64,000 bases of DNA. It comes from Orobanche coerulescens. Taxonomy: Eukaryota; Streptophyta; Magnoliopsida; Lamiales; Orobanchaceae. Shown here in pieces: positions 10,805 to 22,095 of the stretch. The stretch's first letter is position 1; every line of letters begins with the position of its first letter. The stretch is from the NCBI GenBank assembly GCA_033398695.1, contig CM065817.1:68374001-68438000 (forward strand), in the 5' to 3' direction. Made by a program: the position numbers and the translations under genes. Below the pieces are notes generated by a model. It was not told where the DNA came from and ran no database searches. It saw only the letters and a list, made by a program, of their open reading frames with translations.

Positions 10805-12385
10805 TTGTCTCAAGTGCGGTGGTGGGCCCTTTGGGCTAGAGACATCCCGATTCTTCATGACACTTCAGGTACAGAACTTTTAGTTTTGGAAACAAATGAT
10901 TCTGATACTGTATTTTCTACTTCCTGGATATTGAATTCTAGTGCTAGTTCTCATATTTGTACCGTGAATCAGGATCTGGAAAGGAGTAGGAAGCTTGGAT
11001 CTGGAGAAGTTATGATCACAGTCGGAAGCGGGCATAGTGTCGAGGCGACCGACATAGGATCACTTCTTTTGGGTTTAGAATACGGCTTTGTTTTGACTTT
11101 AGAATATGTACTTGTTTTGCCCCAGGGGCACAAAAAAGTTGTATCCATTCCGGTCATGGACCGAAAAGGCTTTTCATTTTTCATTGGTGATGATTCCTGC
11201 AAAATTTATTTCAGAAATAAACTAGTGGGTACTGATACATTGTTAAATGGATTGTATCATCTAAATCTCAGCAACAAAGTAGTTGTGAATACTATGACTA
11301 GAAAACATGGTAGAGATGAAACCAATCAAGTTTTGAAATGGCATCTTAGACTTGGTCATGTTGGTCAGACCAAGGTTTACAAGATGGAAAAAGATGGACT
11401 TATGGGTCCATTGAGATCGGATCCCTTTCCTACTTGGGAATCTTGCCTTAAAGGCAAAATGACTAAGTCCTCCTTCACATGGACTTTTGAAAGAGCCACT
11501 GATAAACTGGGATTAATCCATACCGACGTATGTGGTGCTTTGGAAGCAGCACGTGACGGATATCAATATTTCCTTACGTTTACAGATGATCATACTAAGT
11601 ATGGTTATGTATACTTAATGAAACATAAATCCGAGGCCTTTGAGAAATTCCAGGAATTCAAGGCCCTAATTGAGAAACAAACTGACAATCATATCAAAGC
11701 ACTTCGGTCGGTCTGAGGTGGCGAGTATATTAGTACGGAGTTTGACGAGTTCCTTAAGAAAGATGGAATAGTTTCAAAACTAACACTTCCAGGTACTCCT
11801 CAGTTAAATGGTGTGTCAGAAACAAGGAACCGGGCCTTGTTGAACATGGTCTGTTCCATGCTGGGCTATACTGACTTACCGATTTACCTGTGGGGGTATG
11901 CACTCCTGACTGTCGCTTACATCTTGAACAGATGTCCTTACAAATCCGTTCCAAAAACTCCACATGAGATGTGGGAGGGCAGGAAACCAAGTCTTAATCA
12001 CATTAGGATTTGGGGATATCCCACCTATGTCAAGAAGACTAAGGTGGACAAAATAGTAGCGAGGTCCGTGAGGGGACGTTTCATTGGATTCCCATCTGAG
12101 ACGATGGGTTATCTATTTTACATGCCCAAACATCGAAAGATCGTTGTTGTTTTGCATGCACACTTCCTAGAAGATGAGTTCATTCAGGAAGGCGGAGCAG
12201 GTAGAAATATTTCTTTGGAAGAATACAATGAAACTCCTCAGGAGACACCTGTGCAAGAAATTGGAACCGAACCTTCTGAAACACAAGTACAACCACCTCA
12301 TAGATCTAGTAGGGTGTCTCAGTTACCAAAGAGGTATAGTTTTATGCACTTGGAGGAACTGGTTTTTCCACGAGGTTCCAGGTGA
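10805..12385 (+). pseudogene. Element B protease and integrase, broken
   Basis: One frame covers 10805-11716, and another continues at 11813-12385. Protease: the active-site region reads WILNSSASSHIC where family members have LDSGAS, so the catalytic Asp is Asn and the following Gly is Ser. Integrase: HLRLGH is present, but the first zinc Cys is replaced (WESCLKGK). The DDE core has HTDVCG, then a TGA stop at 11714-11716 exactly where RSDRGGEY is expected (CGA to TGA), then [10 protein letters not shown] with the Glu kept. The domain order PR-INT before RT identifies Copia. The product is non-functional. Confidence 0.85.
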
Positions 12386-12621
12386 TAAACAAGAGACCGA
12401 CCCGCGACCAATGACCTAGCAATGGTGGATGTAGACTCCATGAAATGGACTGTAGCAGTCTTCATGTAGTTGGGACCTTCATTTTAATGAGACAGTTCAA
12501 GAGATTGACTACGTGCAAAATGAAGAGGAACCTTGTGTATACAAGAGGGTTAGTGGGAGCAAAATCGCATTCTTAGTACTATATGTAGATGACATTCTGC
12601 TAATAGGAAATGATGTGGGAA
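12386..12621 (+). pseudogene. Element B reverse transcriptase, 5' fragment with internal deletion
   Basis: After the integrase C-terminus the sequence encodes MVDVDS at about 12423. It then jumps, after about 20 bases, to a region equivalent to SWDLHF and EEPCVYKRVSGS. It continues to the catalytic YVDDILLIGNDVG just before the hAT insertion. About 140 residues of RT fingers and palm normally found between are absent. Copy B' has the same junction. The 8 bases 12614-12621 are the left hAT target duplication. Confidence 0.75.
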
Positions 12622-12820
12622 TAGGGCTGTAAACGAACCGAGTCGAGCCGAGCTTTGATCGAACCGAGTCGAGTTTTAATTTTTTTTCTGCCGAGCCGAG
12701 CTTTCTTACCGAACAAAAATCGTGTTCGAGCTCGAGCTCGTTAATAAATCGAGCCGCACACGAGCTTCTGTCGAACAATATCGAGCCGAGTCGCACACGA
12801 GCTTTAACAAACAGCTCGTT
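12622..12820 (+). repeat. Left subterminal repeats of the hAT element
   Basis: GAGCCGAGC, GAACCGAGTCGAG and GAGCTCG motifs recur in both orientations. The matching cluster at the right end is 16809-17025. hAT transposases bind short repeated subterminal motifs, so these are candidate binding sites. Confidence 0.65.
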
Positions 12821-12829
12821 AACAAAAAA

Positions 12830-13964
12830 AAAAGCCCATGTAATCGGCCCAAACTAAATAATACCTGGGCTAATCTGCTGCTAATTGCTAACCTAACATA
12901 ACCTAAATAATACCTAGCTAATCTGCTGCTAAATGCTAATACCTCAACTCCTAATTTCTATTCTTCTAACCTAACCCGCCGCGGCGCCGTCTCTCTCACC
13001 TCATTTCACAACTCACCTCATTTCGCAACTCTCACACTCAAATCTCACTCAAATCTCAATCTATCGTCTCTCGTCTCCCGTCTCCTGTCTCAATCTCACC
13101 ACTGATCAGTAGGGTTTTCGTTGTAATCATCACCATTGACCAACCAGTAACTACTAAAAGGTGAATTAAATTTATTTACTTGGAATTTCACAACTTTCCA
13201 GTTTTTCTAATTGTCGAGCTGCGTGTATTTCACATTCGATGTGTGTATTTGTGTATGCATGCGAGTATTTGAGCATATAATGAAGATTCTGATATGGATT
13301 TATGTTATTTTTTTATGCTTTTTCCAGTTTCTGATGCTAATAGTGTTTTTGTTATTGTTTCCGGTACTGTTATGAGATGGGAGTGAAATTCTTATGTTTG
13401 TTTTTCTTCTTGATTTTTGCTCGTTAAGTCGTTTGGATTATTTTCTATCTATGGTGGTCAGTGGTCTTGATTTTCTGTGTGTATGTATTGTTGCTTTTTT
13501 GGGTTTTGTGTGTTCAGTGTTCATACTAGGAGTTTAATACCAGGAGTTTTTTTTTCTTTGGGCTAAACGAATACAACACACCATAAACTAGATGAAAATA
13601 TAGTTCATGAGGAGAGTACAAATAACAAATGCTTCAACAGTACAAAATTAAGGTCAGAGATAAAGTCTCTTTTCACAGAGAACATGTTTTGAGTAACGAA
13701 TTACCACACTCATAAATTCCAGGAGAAATCATAAGCCTCTGTAAGAATAGAAAATCACTTAGCGAGTTACTTTCAAAGGACAAAGCAGATTCAAAGGACA
13801 AAGCAGAAACCTTAGTGAGTTACTTTAATACCAGGAGCTTAGTTAAGTTTATTAAGTTTAGTTAAGTCATGTCTCCATTTTTAAGTTTAGTTATTATATA
13901 ATTATTGTTATACCAGGAGTTTATTAAGTCATGTCTTCATTTTTGCAGATAAGACAGAGTTGTG
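12830..13964 (+). other. hAT 5' region: promoter, leader and probable leader intron
   Basis: Non-coding. CT-rich and ACTCA-rich leader-like text covers about 12960-13110. AT-rich, T-rich sequence follows and ends in TTTTGCAG at about 13941-13948, a strong plant 3' splice-site pattern 17 bases before the transposase ATG. An intron in the 5' leader is therefore likely. Its 5' end may be at AAAAGGTGAA near 13155, but that is uncertain. Confidence 0.4.
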
Positions 13965-16232
13965 ATGGCATCTTCCAGAAAATAGCAATGCATCGAAATT
14001 ATTCCACAAAATGTGGAATTTGAACAAGAACACTTAAGAAGTCTTGGTGATGATACGCCATCTGAAGACACGGGTGAAGCTGATGACATATCTATACAGC
14101 TTGACCAAGAGGAGATTTCCAGAAACAGAAAGAAAAAAAGAAACAGCAGCATTGTTGAATCCGTTGATACTCAACAATCCAATCAACAGAAGCCTTACCA
14201 AAAGAAGGAAAGAAAGAAGAAGTCTCGTTGTTGGCCGTATTTGAACACTATTGTGGAGAACAACCAGAAGTTTGTAGTATGTAAACTATGCCAAGATAGG
14301 ATGAAATATGGCCCCACAGGATGCACAACAACATTCAATAGGCACGTGGATAAATGTCTACTTGCACATGGACGAACACACCAAAAACAGCTTCAATTTC
14401 AACCGAGTAGTGACAAATCATCTGAGGTGACACTTGCAAACTTCCAGTATGATCATTCTGAAATGAGAAAAGTCATTTCTCATTACATTTTGGTAAATGA
14501 GTTACCCTTTAGGCATGCCGAAAGCTTTATGTTTGATGTGATTATGAGAAAAGCTTCTCCGTATTGGCAGAAAATAAGTAGGGAAACTGTTAAACAAGAT
14601 TGCATGACCACATATGAAATTGAAAAAAAGAACTTGAAAGAACTTTTTAAATCTGTTAGAAAGATAAATATTACAACAGATATGTGGACTTCCTCTCATC
14701 AAAAACTTGGATATATGGTTGTCACCGGATATTGGATTGATTTTGAATGGAAGCTTAATATGAGAGTTCTTAATTTCTGTAATGTCCCTCCCCCACATAG
14801 TGGATATGTAATTTCAGAGGCTTTGTTCAAAAGTCTGAATGAGTGGGGTATTGTTGATAAAATTGGGACATTAACTGTGGATAATTCAAAGGCAAACGAT
14901 GTTGCTTTGCGAAACTTAAAACAAACGTTTAGTGTTAGAAAGAAATTATCAATTGGTGGGAAACTCTTTCATGCACGATGTTGTGCACATATATTGAATT
15001 TATGTGTGCAAGATGGTCTAGAACCAATTAAGGACATTGTTGATAGAATTCGGGATGGGGTTAAATATGTGGCAGGCTCAGAAGGTCGTAGAACTAAGTT
15101 TGCTGAAGTTTCCATGTCTTTAGGATTAAAATCTAAGAAACTGATTCTAGATGTTCCAACTCGATGGAACTCCACTTTTAACATGTTGTCATGTCTTTGT
15201 TGAGTTCAAAGATGCTTTTTAGTGTATGCCAGATACGAAGGGGGTTTACAGATTATGTGCCGGATAAAGAGGAATGGGAAAGAGTTGAAGGTGTGTGTTC
15301 TTTTCTTGAGGTTTTTTGTGATGTAACGAAAGTTGTTTCCGGGACCGAGTATTCCACTTCGAACTTGTTTCTATCAGAAATAAGAAGAGTTAAGCAAGTA
15401 ATAGACAAAAATTTGATTCACCCAAATCTGCATATTCGAGAGATGGCACGAGCTATGATATTGAAGTTCGATAAATATTGGGGTGAAACCAATTTGATAA
15501 TGTCGATCGGTGCTGTCATGGATCCACGGTTTAAAATGAAGCTTCCAACCTTTTGTTTTCCTACCCTTTATACAGTGGCAGGTGAATCGGAAAAAAATCT
15601 GACCTATTTATTAAATTCATTGGCTGAACTCTATCAAGAATATTGCCAGAAAGATAGAGAAGCTAATATTGAGAGGAACGAATCTGATCAGGTATCTTCT
15701 TCTGATGCAAATTTCATTATCGAACACAATGAAACACCACAAGGCATTAATGAATATGAAAGTTTTATTAGAGAGAGTGGTGGTATTCTGGAGCCCACAA
15801 AGTCAGAACTGGAAGAGTACTTGAGTGAGAAAATTGTTCCTCCAAATTCAAAGTTCGACGCTTTAACATGGTGGAAAGGAAACATTTCAAAATTTCCTAC
15901 TTTGTCTAAGATGGCATGTGATGTGTTGAGTATTCCCATTAGCACTGTGGCTTCTGAGTCGACCTTTAGTGCTGGTGGTAGAGTGATTGAACCACATCGC
16001 TCATGTTTGAAGCCCCAAATAGTTGAAATGTTGATGTGTGGAGCTGATTGGGTTCGTGAGCTGTATGGTCTGAAAAAATCTAAGCAAGTAATACTATTAA
16101 TTTATTCTTTATAAAGTACTGTCACTTTTATTTTTATAACTGTCAATGTTCTGCTTTAAAAACTAAGCTGATCCTTTTAATAATATTTGAATGCAGAAGG
16201 ACGACAAGGATATTGTGATACATTTAGATTAA
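13965..16232 (+). pseudogene. hAT transposase with BED zinc finger, damaged
   Basis: Chosen start is ATG 13965. A TAG at 13983-13985 (codon 7) breaks it, and the frame then stays open to 15203. A BED-type zinc finger (CKLCQDR...HVDKC) lies near residues 105-130. The RNase-H-like core has ITTDMWTS, TLTVDNSKAND and RCCAHILNLC. Around 15195-15250 indels shift the frame, and it resumes 15191-16114. That part carries the hAT dimerisation domain (LTWWKGN, FPTLSKMACDVLSIP, ASESTFSAGGRVI with the catalytic Glu). A small last exon is predicted: intron 16088-16196 (GTAATA...TGCAG), then 12 codons to TAA at 16230-16232. It resembles RICESLEEPER-type plant hAT transposases. It would excise and reinsert the element but is inactive as read. 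Confidence 0.85.
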
Positions 16233-16808
16233 AGTCCAAATCTTACGGGCCCGAAGCCTAATCCTTGTAAGTTCTACAGTTTTACATAATATTTGCTGAG
16301 TCGGATTCTTTTTTATCCTTTTGAGTTTTGAGGTTTAAAGTTCTCCCCAGCACTAATATTGATACTGTATCTCATCAGTGATACTGATACATTTATTTCT
16401 CATTTATGATACACCCACTGTATGTCCAGCAACATGCTTCAAGCACTGTATGATACACCCACTGTATCCTTTTGAGGTTTATGCTGAGAGCAGTGCTACA
16501 TTTACTTTTGTTTTTGTCATTAATGCTTAAATCTTTTCATTTTATTTTATGAACAGGTGTCTAGTTGGTGCAAACTGCAGATGGAGCTGGAGAGACCAAA
16601 GTAGAGTTGCTGCTGGAAGTGGAAATTGGAGATGTTTTGCTCTTTTATTCTCAAAATAATGGATTTTGAATCTATTCGGTTGTAACTTTTTAAGATGTAA
16701 TCTTTTAAATTTAAAGACTTAATTTTGTTTAGACTGGTACTGGAAGTTGTTTAATGTTTAAAACTGTTTGTTCGAGACTTCAAATCAGGAAAAAATATGT
16801 CATATTTT
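16233..16808 (+). other. hAT 3' untranslated region
   Basis: AT-rich, without an ORF of interest. 'GATACAC(C)CACTGTAT' appears twice near 16410-16470. No second gene is visible before the right subterminal repeats. Confidence 0.45.
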
Positions 16809-17025
16809 TTCGAGCTATAACGAGCCGAACCGAGCTGAACCGAGCTCGAACGATTTCGAGCCGAGCTCGAGCCGCACACGCTCATAGCTCGGCTCGAGCT
16901 CGTTTCCATAACGCACACATTTTCGAGCTCGAGCTCGAGCTCGAGTTCTTAACGAACCGAGCCGAACCGAGCTCTTAACGAGCCGAGCTCGAGCTTGTTC
17001 ATGAGCGGCTCGGTTCGTGACCCTA
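16809..17025 (+). repeat. Right subterminal repeats and terminal inverted repeat of the hAT element
   Basis: Clustered CGAGCCGA, GAGCTCGAG and GAACCGAGC motifs, including an uninterrupted GAGCTC run at about 16924-16943. It ends GTGACCCTA, complementary to the left end TAGGGC. Confidence 0.7.
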
Positions 17026-17415
17026 TGTGGGAATGCTCAGTTCTGTGAAAGCTTGTCTTTCGAGTAATTTCTCCATAAAAGACTTGGGAGAAGAAACCTA
17101 TATTCTTGGGATTCGACTCTACTGGGATAGAACGAAGAGAATGATAGGTCTTTCCCAAGCCCTATATATAGATAAAGTCTTAAAGCGATTTAAGATGGAT
17201 GATTCTAAAAGAGGGTTCCTTCCGATGCGACATGGAATAAAACTCTCCTCGAATATGTGTCCTCAAAGTGAGGAACAACGAAAGGAAATGAGTAATATAC
17301 CATATGCTTCGGCCATGGGTAGCCTTATGTATACTTTATTGTGTACGAGACCTGACATTGTGCATGCTGGGAGCGTGGTAAGTAGGTTTTGGGATAACCC
17401 AGTTAGGGAACATTA
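17026..17415 (+). pseudogene. Element B reverse transcriptase, 3' fragment after the hAT insertion
   Basis: The first eight bases are the right hAT duplication. The frame then reads VKACLSSNFSIKDLGEETYILGIRLYWDRTKRMIGLSQ, the standard thumb region of Copia RT. SSNMCPQSEEQ, MSNIPYASAMGSLMYTLLCTRPDI and a stop at 17414-17416 follow. It joins in sense to 12613 once the hAT element is discounted. Confidence 0.85.
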
Positions 17416-17980
17416 GACCGCTGTAAAAGAACGTTCTCAAGTACTTTAGAAGGACTAGAGATCTGGTTCTTAAATATGGGGGTGGAGAACTGAATGTGGT
17501 GGGATTCACTGAATTGTACTTCCAAGGACAGAAAGACGATTCGATGTCTACTTCTGGATACGTATTTACTCTTAATGGAGGAACAGTATCTTGGCATAGT
17601 GCCAAGTATAGCACGACTGCTGGTTCCACCTGTTAGGCTGAGTATAAAGCGGCCTTGGAGGCCTCCAAAGGAAGGGTTAACAAGTTACTGGGTAAACTTC
17701 ACGTGACACCATGTGCTGCGCTGCCTATTTTCGTTTTTTATACGATAACAATAGAGCGGTAACACAGGCCTAGGAGCTAAGGTTTCATAACAGTACCAAA
17801 CATATTGAGAGAGTATCATCTCATAAGAGAATTTGTTCGCAAAGAGATACATTTTTCCGCATAGAGTAGAGTCAGCCGACTACGTCGCTGATCCACTGAC
17901 CAAGCCACATTCTCAGATTAGCTTGGAGCATAATCTGGAGAACATGGGTATTAGATACCATAGTGTGTGGCATTGAGTTC
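17416..17980 (+). pseudogene. Element B RNase H and pol end, broken
   Basis: Fragments in several frames match the Copia RNase H: LKYFRRTRDL-like, GGGELNVVGFT, SAKYST, AEYKAALEASK, then TKHIERVSSHKRI-like and DPLTKPHSQISLEHNLENMGIRYH. A TAG replaces the residue before AEY, and frameshifts separate the blocks. The intact-frame counterpart of the tail is the minus-strand copy at 52464-52667. Confidence 0.7.
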
Positions 17981-17991
17981 AAGTGGGAGAT
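17981..17991 (+). promoter_or_regulatory. Element B polypurine tract
   Basis: AAGTGGGAGAT immediately precedes the 3' LTR start TGTTAGGAG at 17992. It is the expected primer for plus-strand DNA synthesis. Confidence 0.8.
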
Positions 17992-19959
17992 TGTTAGGAG
18001 TATGCCCTCGAATGCCACTCAGAGGATGTTGAGTGAGGGCATTGTACTTGATATTATGTAAATCATTAATATAAGGCAATAGATGTTTCTTTATTTACTG
18101 TTAGTTACTGGCATTCCTAACTCGTAAATCTACATATAGAAACTAGTTTGCGTATTTGAGAGCAAAATGTTACACTCCTTATTGGATAAGGAGGTCGGCA
18201 CTGGAAAGGTTTATAGCTCAAATACTTAATCGTTCGCAAGTCGATGAAACTTGACTGGGCGTTAAGTTTATGTGAAGACTTGTATAACGTGTTCTTTGAT
18301 ATGGAGAGTGCTTTTCAAACACTAATGTTTAGTGGGAGCACACGTTATAGGTATGCTAATTGGATTAGTATACTCGAACCGACTCACCCTCGATTCGTCA
18401 CACAGATTTCACTCCGGGACAGTCAATGACGGAATCGAAAGGTTGTGATAGGTATTCGTGAACCTTCGACTTGAGGATTTAGTACGGATGTACTTGTGAC
18501 GTCAAGATTTTCATTAGAGTAGTTCGACCCTGTCAACCGGAAGGCGGGGGTCAACCTCGACGTACATCTTGATGGGCAAGTAGCAGGTCCTAATGAATAC
18601 CAAGATAGAATTCTTTCTCCCGTTAGTGAGCGGGTTATATGTCATATGCGGTTATTGGTAGATGATATCATAAGTCTTTGGCCAAAGCATTGGAGCTAGT
18701 TGTATTAGATACACGAGAGCTCAATGATCTCGATTTGTATTAATGCATGCATAGCGTCAAGTACAGATAGGGTTTGACTGACTGTGACTCTATAACTTGA
18801 TCGGGACATTTGAAAGAAGGGTTTATACATATACTGGTATTCACGATAGAATGGTTCTTGAATGATCCCATCATTCGTTCTCAGTTGGGGTACAGTGTGG
18901 GCCGTCAGGCTGGCTAGGTGGTGCTACTACTCTTTGGTTCCTCCAATTGCTGACTGAGACGGACCTACCGAGTCGCGCAATAGGATTGATGACGAAATGA
19001 ATCAAGCTTATTATCTCATTATGAATAATAGATATCGGATATCTAATTTGGGACATTGGATGTCTGAATCGATTTATTGGATAAATTGATTTACGGCCAA
19101 ATGAATTAAATACATTACTGGTGATTAATTTAATTCATGAATATAATTATTTCTTGGAGATATTAATTATGTTATTATGTATTTGATATGATTAATTAAT
19201 TAAATTAATTAATCGATATAAATACATCGAAACGGAATTGGAGTTTATCTGTTTGGACTCTCGGGAGTCCGAAACGGACCGAACTTGTCTGACTCCTTCT
19301 AGATGGCCGCCCCAAGTCACCTACTCCCTCCATTGTATTACTCTTCACTTGGTGGGGTACTAGCTTTGTGACATATCAAGGGGACAAATATCATTTTGGT
19401 GATATTGTCAAAAGGTGGAAGATATGGGGTGATATGATAAGAATATATGAAGATCAAATCTCTTTGAGGGACACTTGAAGAAAAGAGAGAGGAAATAGTT
19501 TCCAAAGGCTTCATACAATTCATCAGCTTCTTCATTATACATTCATATATTTTCTTGGAGAAAATTAAAGTGAGATATATATTATACACTTACAGTGTTA
19601 TAATCGAAGGCTTCATCATCCTATCTCTAGCCGTATCCTTGGAGGATAGCAAGGTGATCGTCATCCCATTCATTTCTCCGGCGCGTGGCAAGTAGAGGCA
19701 TTGTATTTTTGACGTTGGATCATCCAAGGGCTTGGAGCACATTAGATCGTAGGATATATAACTAAAGCTTGGGGAATAGCTCAAGAGAAGGAATCCATTT
19801 AATCAACGGACTACAAGGGTAAGTTTCTTACATCTCTTGTGTTTTCGTTTATATATTCGTATATACGTAGCTCGATCGATCCTCGTAGGGATTCGGATCG
19901 AATTAATTTTCATTTTACCGCTTCCGCTGGGCCTTCATTTTAGTCACCGAATCCCAACA
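17992..19959 (+). repeat. Element B 3' LTR
   Basis: About 1.97 kb, collinear with 6384-8379 with substitutions and short deletions, for example a shorter 19440-19500 relative to 7830-7900. It ends ATCCCAACA, followed by the right target duplication CCTAC at 19960-19964. Confidence 0.9.
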
Positions 19960-19964
19960 CCTAC

Positions 19965-20771
19965 TGCATATGAAATGTCAGGTCTGCTTGCAGTGAGGTA
20001 TAGTAATGATCCAATTAGTCCTCTGTAATGGGTTGGATCCACTGGTGTGCCCCCATCATCTTCATTAATGTGTAGAGATGTGCTCATTGGCACTCTCAAG
20101 AGTTTGGCTAACTCCATGCCAAATCTTTCGATCAGCTCCCTTGTGTATTTTGCCCATCATGCTCATCTCGGATTCTCCTTGCATGAGATTTGAGAATTTT
20201 TCATATAGCTCAAGGTTGGTTGAGCCAAATATAATATCGTCCACATATACTTGAACTAGTAATTTGTGATCGTCATGTTCTGTAGAGTTTTGTCCACCTT
20301 TCCTTTGCAGAATCCATTTTTCTCAAGAAATATGGACAAAGTCTCATACCAGGCTCTTGGTGCCTCTTTGAGTCCATAAAGAGCTTTTAAAAGCTTGTAT
20401 ACCTTGTCTCCTTTGACAATTCCAGGGGGTTGCTCAACATAGACTTCTTTTTGTAGTACTCTATTGAGAAATGCACTTTTCACGTCCATTTGGTAAACTT
20501 GAAAATCTATAAAGGTTGTATATGCAATGAATAGTCTGATTTCTTCTAGTCTTGCTACTGGTGCATATGTTTCATCGAACTCTATTCCTTCACATTGAGC
20601 ATATCCTTTTGCAACCAATCTGGCCTTATTCCTAATAACAGCTCCATCTTCATCACACTTGTTTTTATAAATCCATTTAGTGCAAATGACCTTTTTGTTA
20701 TTTGGTCTGTCTGTTAGTTCACATACATTGTTCCCCTCCATTTTGTTTAACTCTTGTTGCATTGAAATCAC
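19965..20771 (-). pseudogene. Element A reverse transcriptase
   Basis: Read on minus: [59 protein letters not shown] and [19 protein letters not shown] in frame from 20771 to 20256. YVDDIIFGSTN follows past a stop, so the catalytic DD is retained. After MMGKI there is an internal deletion, and the text resumes near ELIERFGM. Element B cuts the gene at 19964/6379, after the region equivalent to SLLYLTASRPDISYA. It would copy genomic RNA into cDNA inside particles. Confidence 0.85.
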
Positions 20772-21249
20772 CGATGTGTAGTCATCCGGGGCTTGTTATG
20801 TTGTTTTGGGCTCCATTTGGAACATGAAGCAATAGAACATTGTCATTCCTGTTGGTTCTTTTGATTTCCTGGTTTTGACTCCATCAGGTAAGTTCCCAAT
20901 GATTTGTTGAATGGTGTGATCTTTTAGCCATTTGGGGGTTTCATATTTGTCTTCTACTTTTGATTCAAGGTCTTCATTGTTCATTCCCCCTATTGAGTTA
21001 CTTTGAGGGACTACATCTGTCTCTGCATCAGATTGGTTTTGACAATCTGTAGCTGCATCTAGTTCAGCTATGTTTTGATCAGCTGCACTTGGGTCAGCTG
21101 TGATAGGATCAGCTATGTTCGGAAATCCAGGCTGATCTGCAGTTGGGTCTTCATCAGTTGTGTCCATCATTCTTGTGTCATTGACGATGACTTCTTCTAG
21201 GGAGGTGGTTTTGAGCTTTTTCTCAATTTGTTCCAACTGTTTTATGTAC
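20772..21249 (-). pseudogene. Element A integrase-RT linker region
   Basis: An open stretch of 146 codons (21236-20796) is rich in D, T, A and Q, with repeats such as DPITADPSAADQ. It then has the motif KWLKDHTIQQIIGNLPDGVKTR, typical of the text just before RT in Sirevirus and Tork pol. It is an unstructured connector rather than an enzyme. Confidence 0.65.
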
Positions 21250-22095
21250 TCAACAGTAGATTCATCAAAGACAACATGAGGTGTTTCTTCGACAACTAAT
21301 GTTCTTTTATTAAAGACTCTATATGCCTTGCTTATCTGTGAGTATCGTATAAAGAGACCATTGCATCAAGGGCATTTAGTTGTGGTTTTCCATTGTTGTA
21401 TATGAAACACTTACAACCAAAGATATGAAAATATGAAACAGCTGGTATTCTGCCATTCCAAACCTCATAGGGAGTTTTACTGTGTCTCCCTACTTCATAC
21501 TTCTGTTCTGAGTATGGCATGTTGTGTTGACAGCTTTAGCCCAGAACCTTTTTGGAAGATCGGTCTCAGCAATCATTATCCTGGCTGCTTCCTTGAGGGT
21601 TCTGTTTCTTCTTTCAGCTACACCATTTTGTTGTGGGGTTCTTGCAGCTGATAATTCATGCTGAATTCCATTTTGATCACAATACTCAGTTATGGATTTG
21701 TTGATAAATTCTCCTTTGTCTAATCTGATCTTTATCATTGACAAGGATTTCTCATTTTGAATTTTCCTTAGCAACTTAGGTAGCTTGGTTAGAGTTTCAC
21801 TCTTCTTATAAAGAAACACTATCCAAGTGTATCTTGAGTAGTCATCCACAACTACTAAGGCATGCTTCCTTCCACTCAGAGTTCTTAGCTTGATAGGAAC
21901 ACATAAATCCATGTGAACGAGGTCCAAATTTCTATGAGTAAGCGTGGTAGGTTGAACGGATTTGAAAGACACTTTTGTTTGCTTTCCCTTCTGGCATGCA
22001 TCACAGAGAGTCTCCTTCTTGAATACTTCATCTGGGAGCCCTCTAACCAACTTCTGTGAGCTTATCTTGTTGAGAGCTTTGAATTTCAGATGACA
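21250..22095 (-). pseudogene. Element A integrase
   Basis: On minus: [10 protein letters not shown] and CDACQKGKQ (zinc Cys pair), HMDLCVPI (first catalytic Asp, present), VVVDDYSRYTW, IRLDKGEF (second Asp kept; surrounding residues altered from RSDRGGEF), QNGVAERRNRTLKEA (catalytic Glu present), then a frame change near 21490. SKTPYEVWNGRIPAVSYFHIFGCKCFI ends it. The catalytic triad appears intact but the ORF is frameshifted. The enzyme inserts cDNA into the genome. Confidence 0.85.

Larger units (their letters stand above)
12622..17025 (+). mobile_element. hAT-superfamily DNA transposon inserted in RT of element B
   Basis: Flanked by a perfect 8-bp duplication, TGTGGGAA (12614-12621 and 17026-17033), as expected for hAT. 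Imperfect terminal inverted repeats start TAGGGCTGTAAACGAACCGAG on the left. The right end read in reverse starts TAGGGTCACGAACCGAGCCG. Both ends carry dense CGAGC/GAGCTCG subterminal motifs. It encodes one BED-finger transposase (13965-16232). Total length is 4404 bp. Insertion after 'DVG' of the RT YVDDILL block is confirmed by comparison with the uninterrupted copy at 62.8-63.1 kb. Confidence 0.92.
6384..19959 (+). mobile_element. Ty1/Copia retrotransposon B, interrupted by a hAT element
   Basis: Complete outline: 5' LTR 6384-8379, primer site 8381, long leader, gag, protease, integrase, truncated RT, RNase H, purine tract 17981-17991 and 3' LTR 17992-19959. A perfect 5-bp duplication flanks it. 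Without the hAT insertion it is about 9.16 kb. The long LTRs (about 2 kb) and integrase text recall Angela/Tork-like Copia lineages, but lineage is not proven. RT lacks its N-terminal half, a defect shared with copy B' at 63.2 kb. Confidence 0.9.

Noticed and set aside
14013..15203. Domesticated host BED-zinc-finger gene
   Set aside because: The frame lies inside terminal inverted repeats and an exact 8-bp duplication, with stops and frameshifts. It is a decayed transposase, not a host gene.
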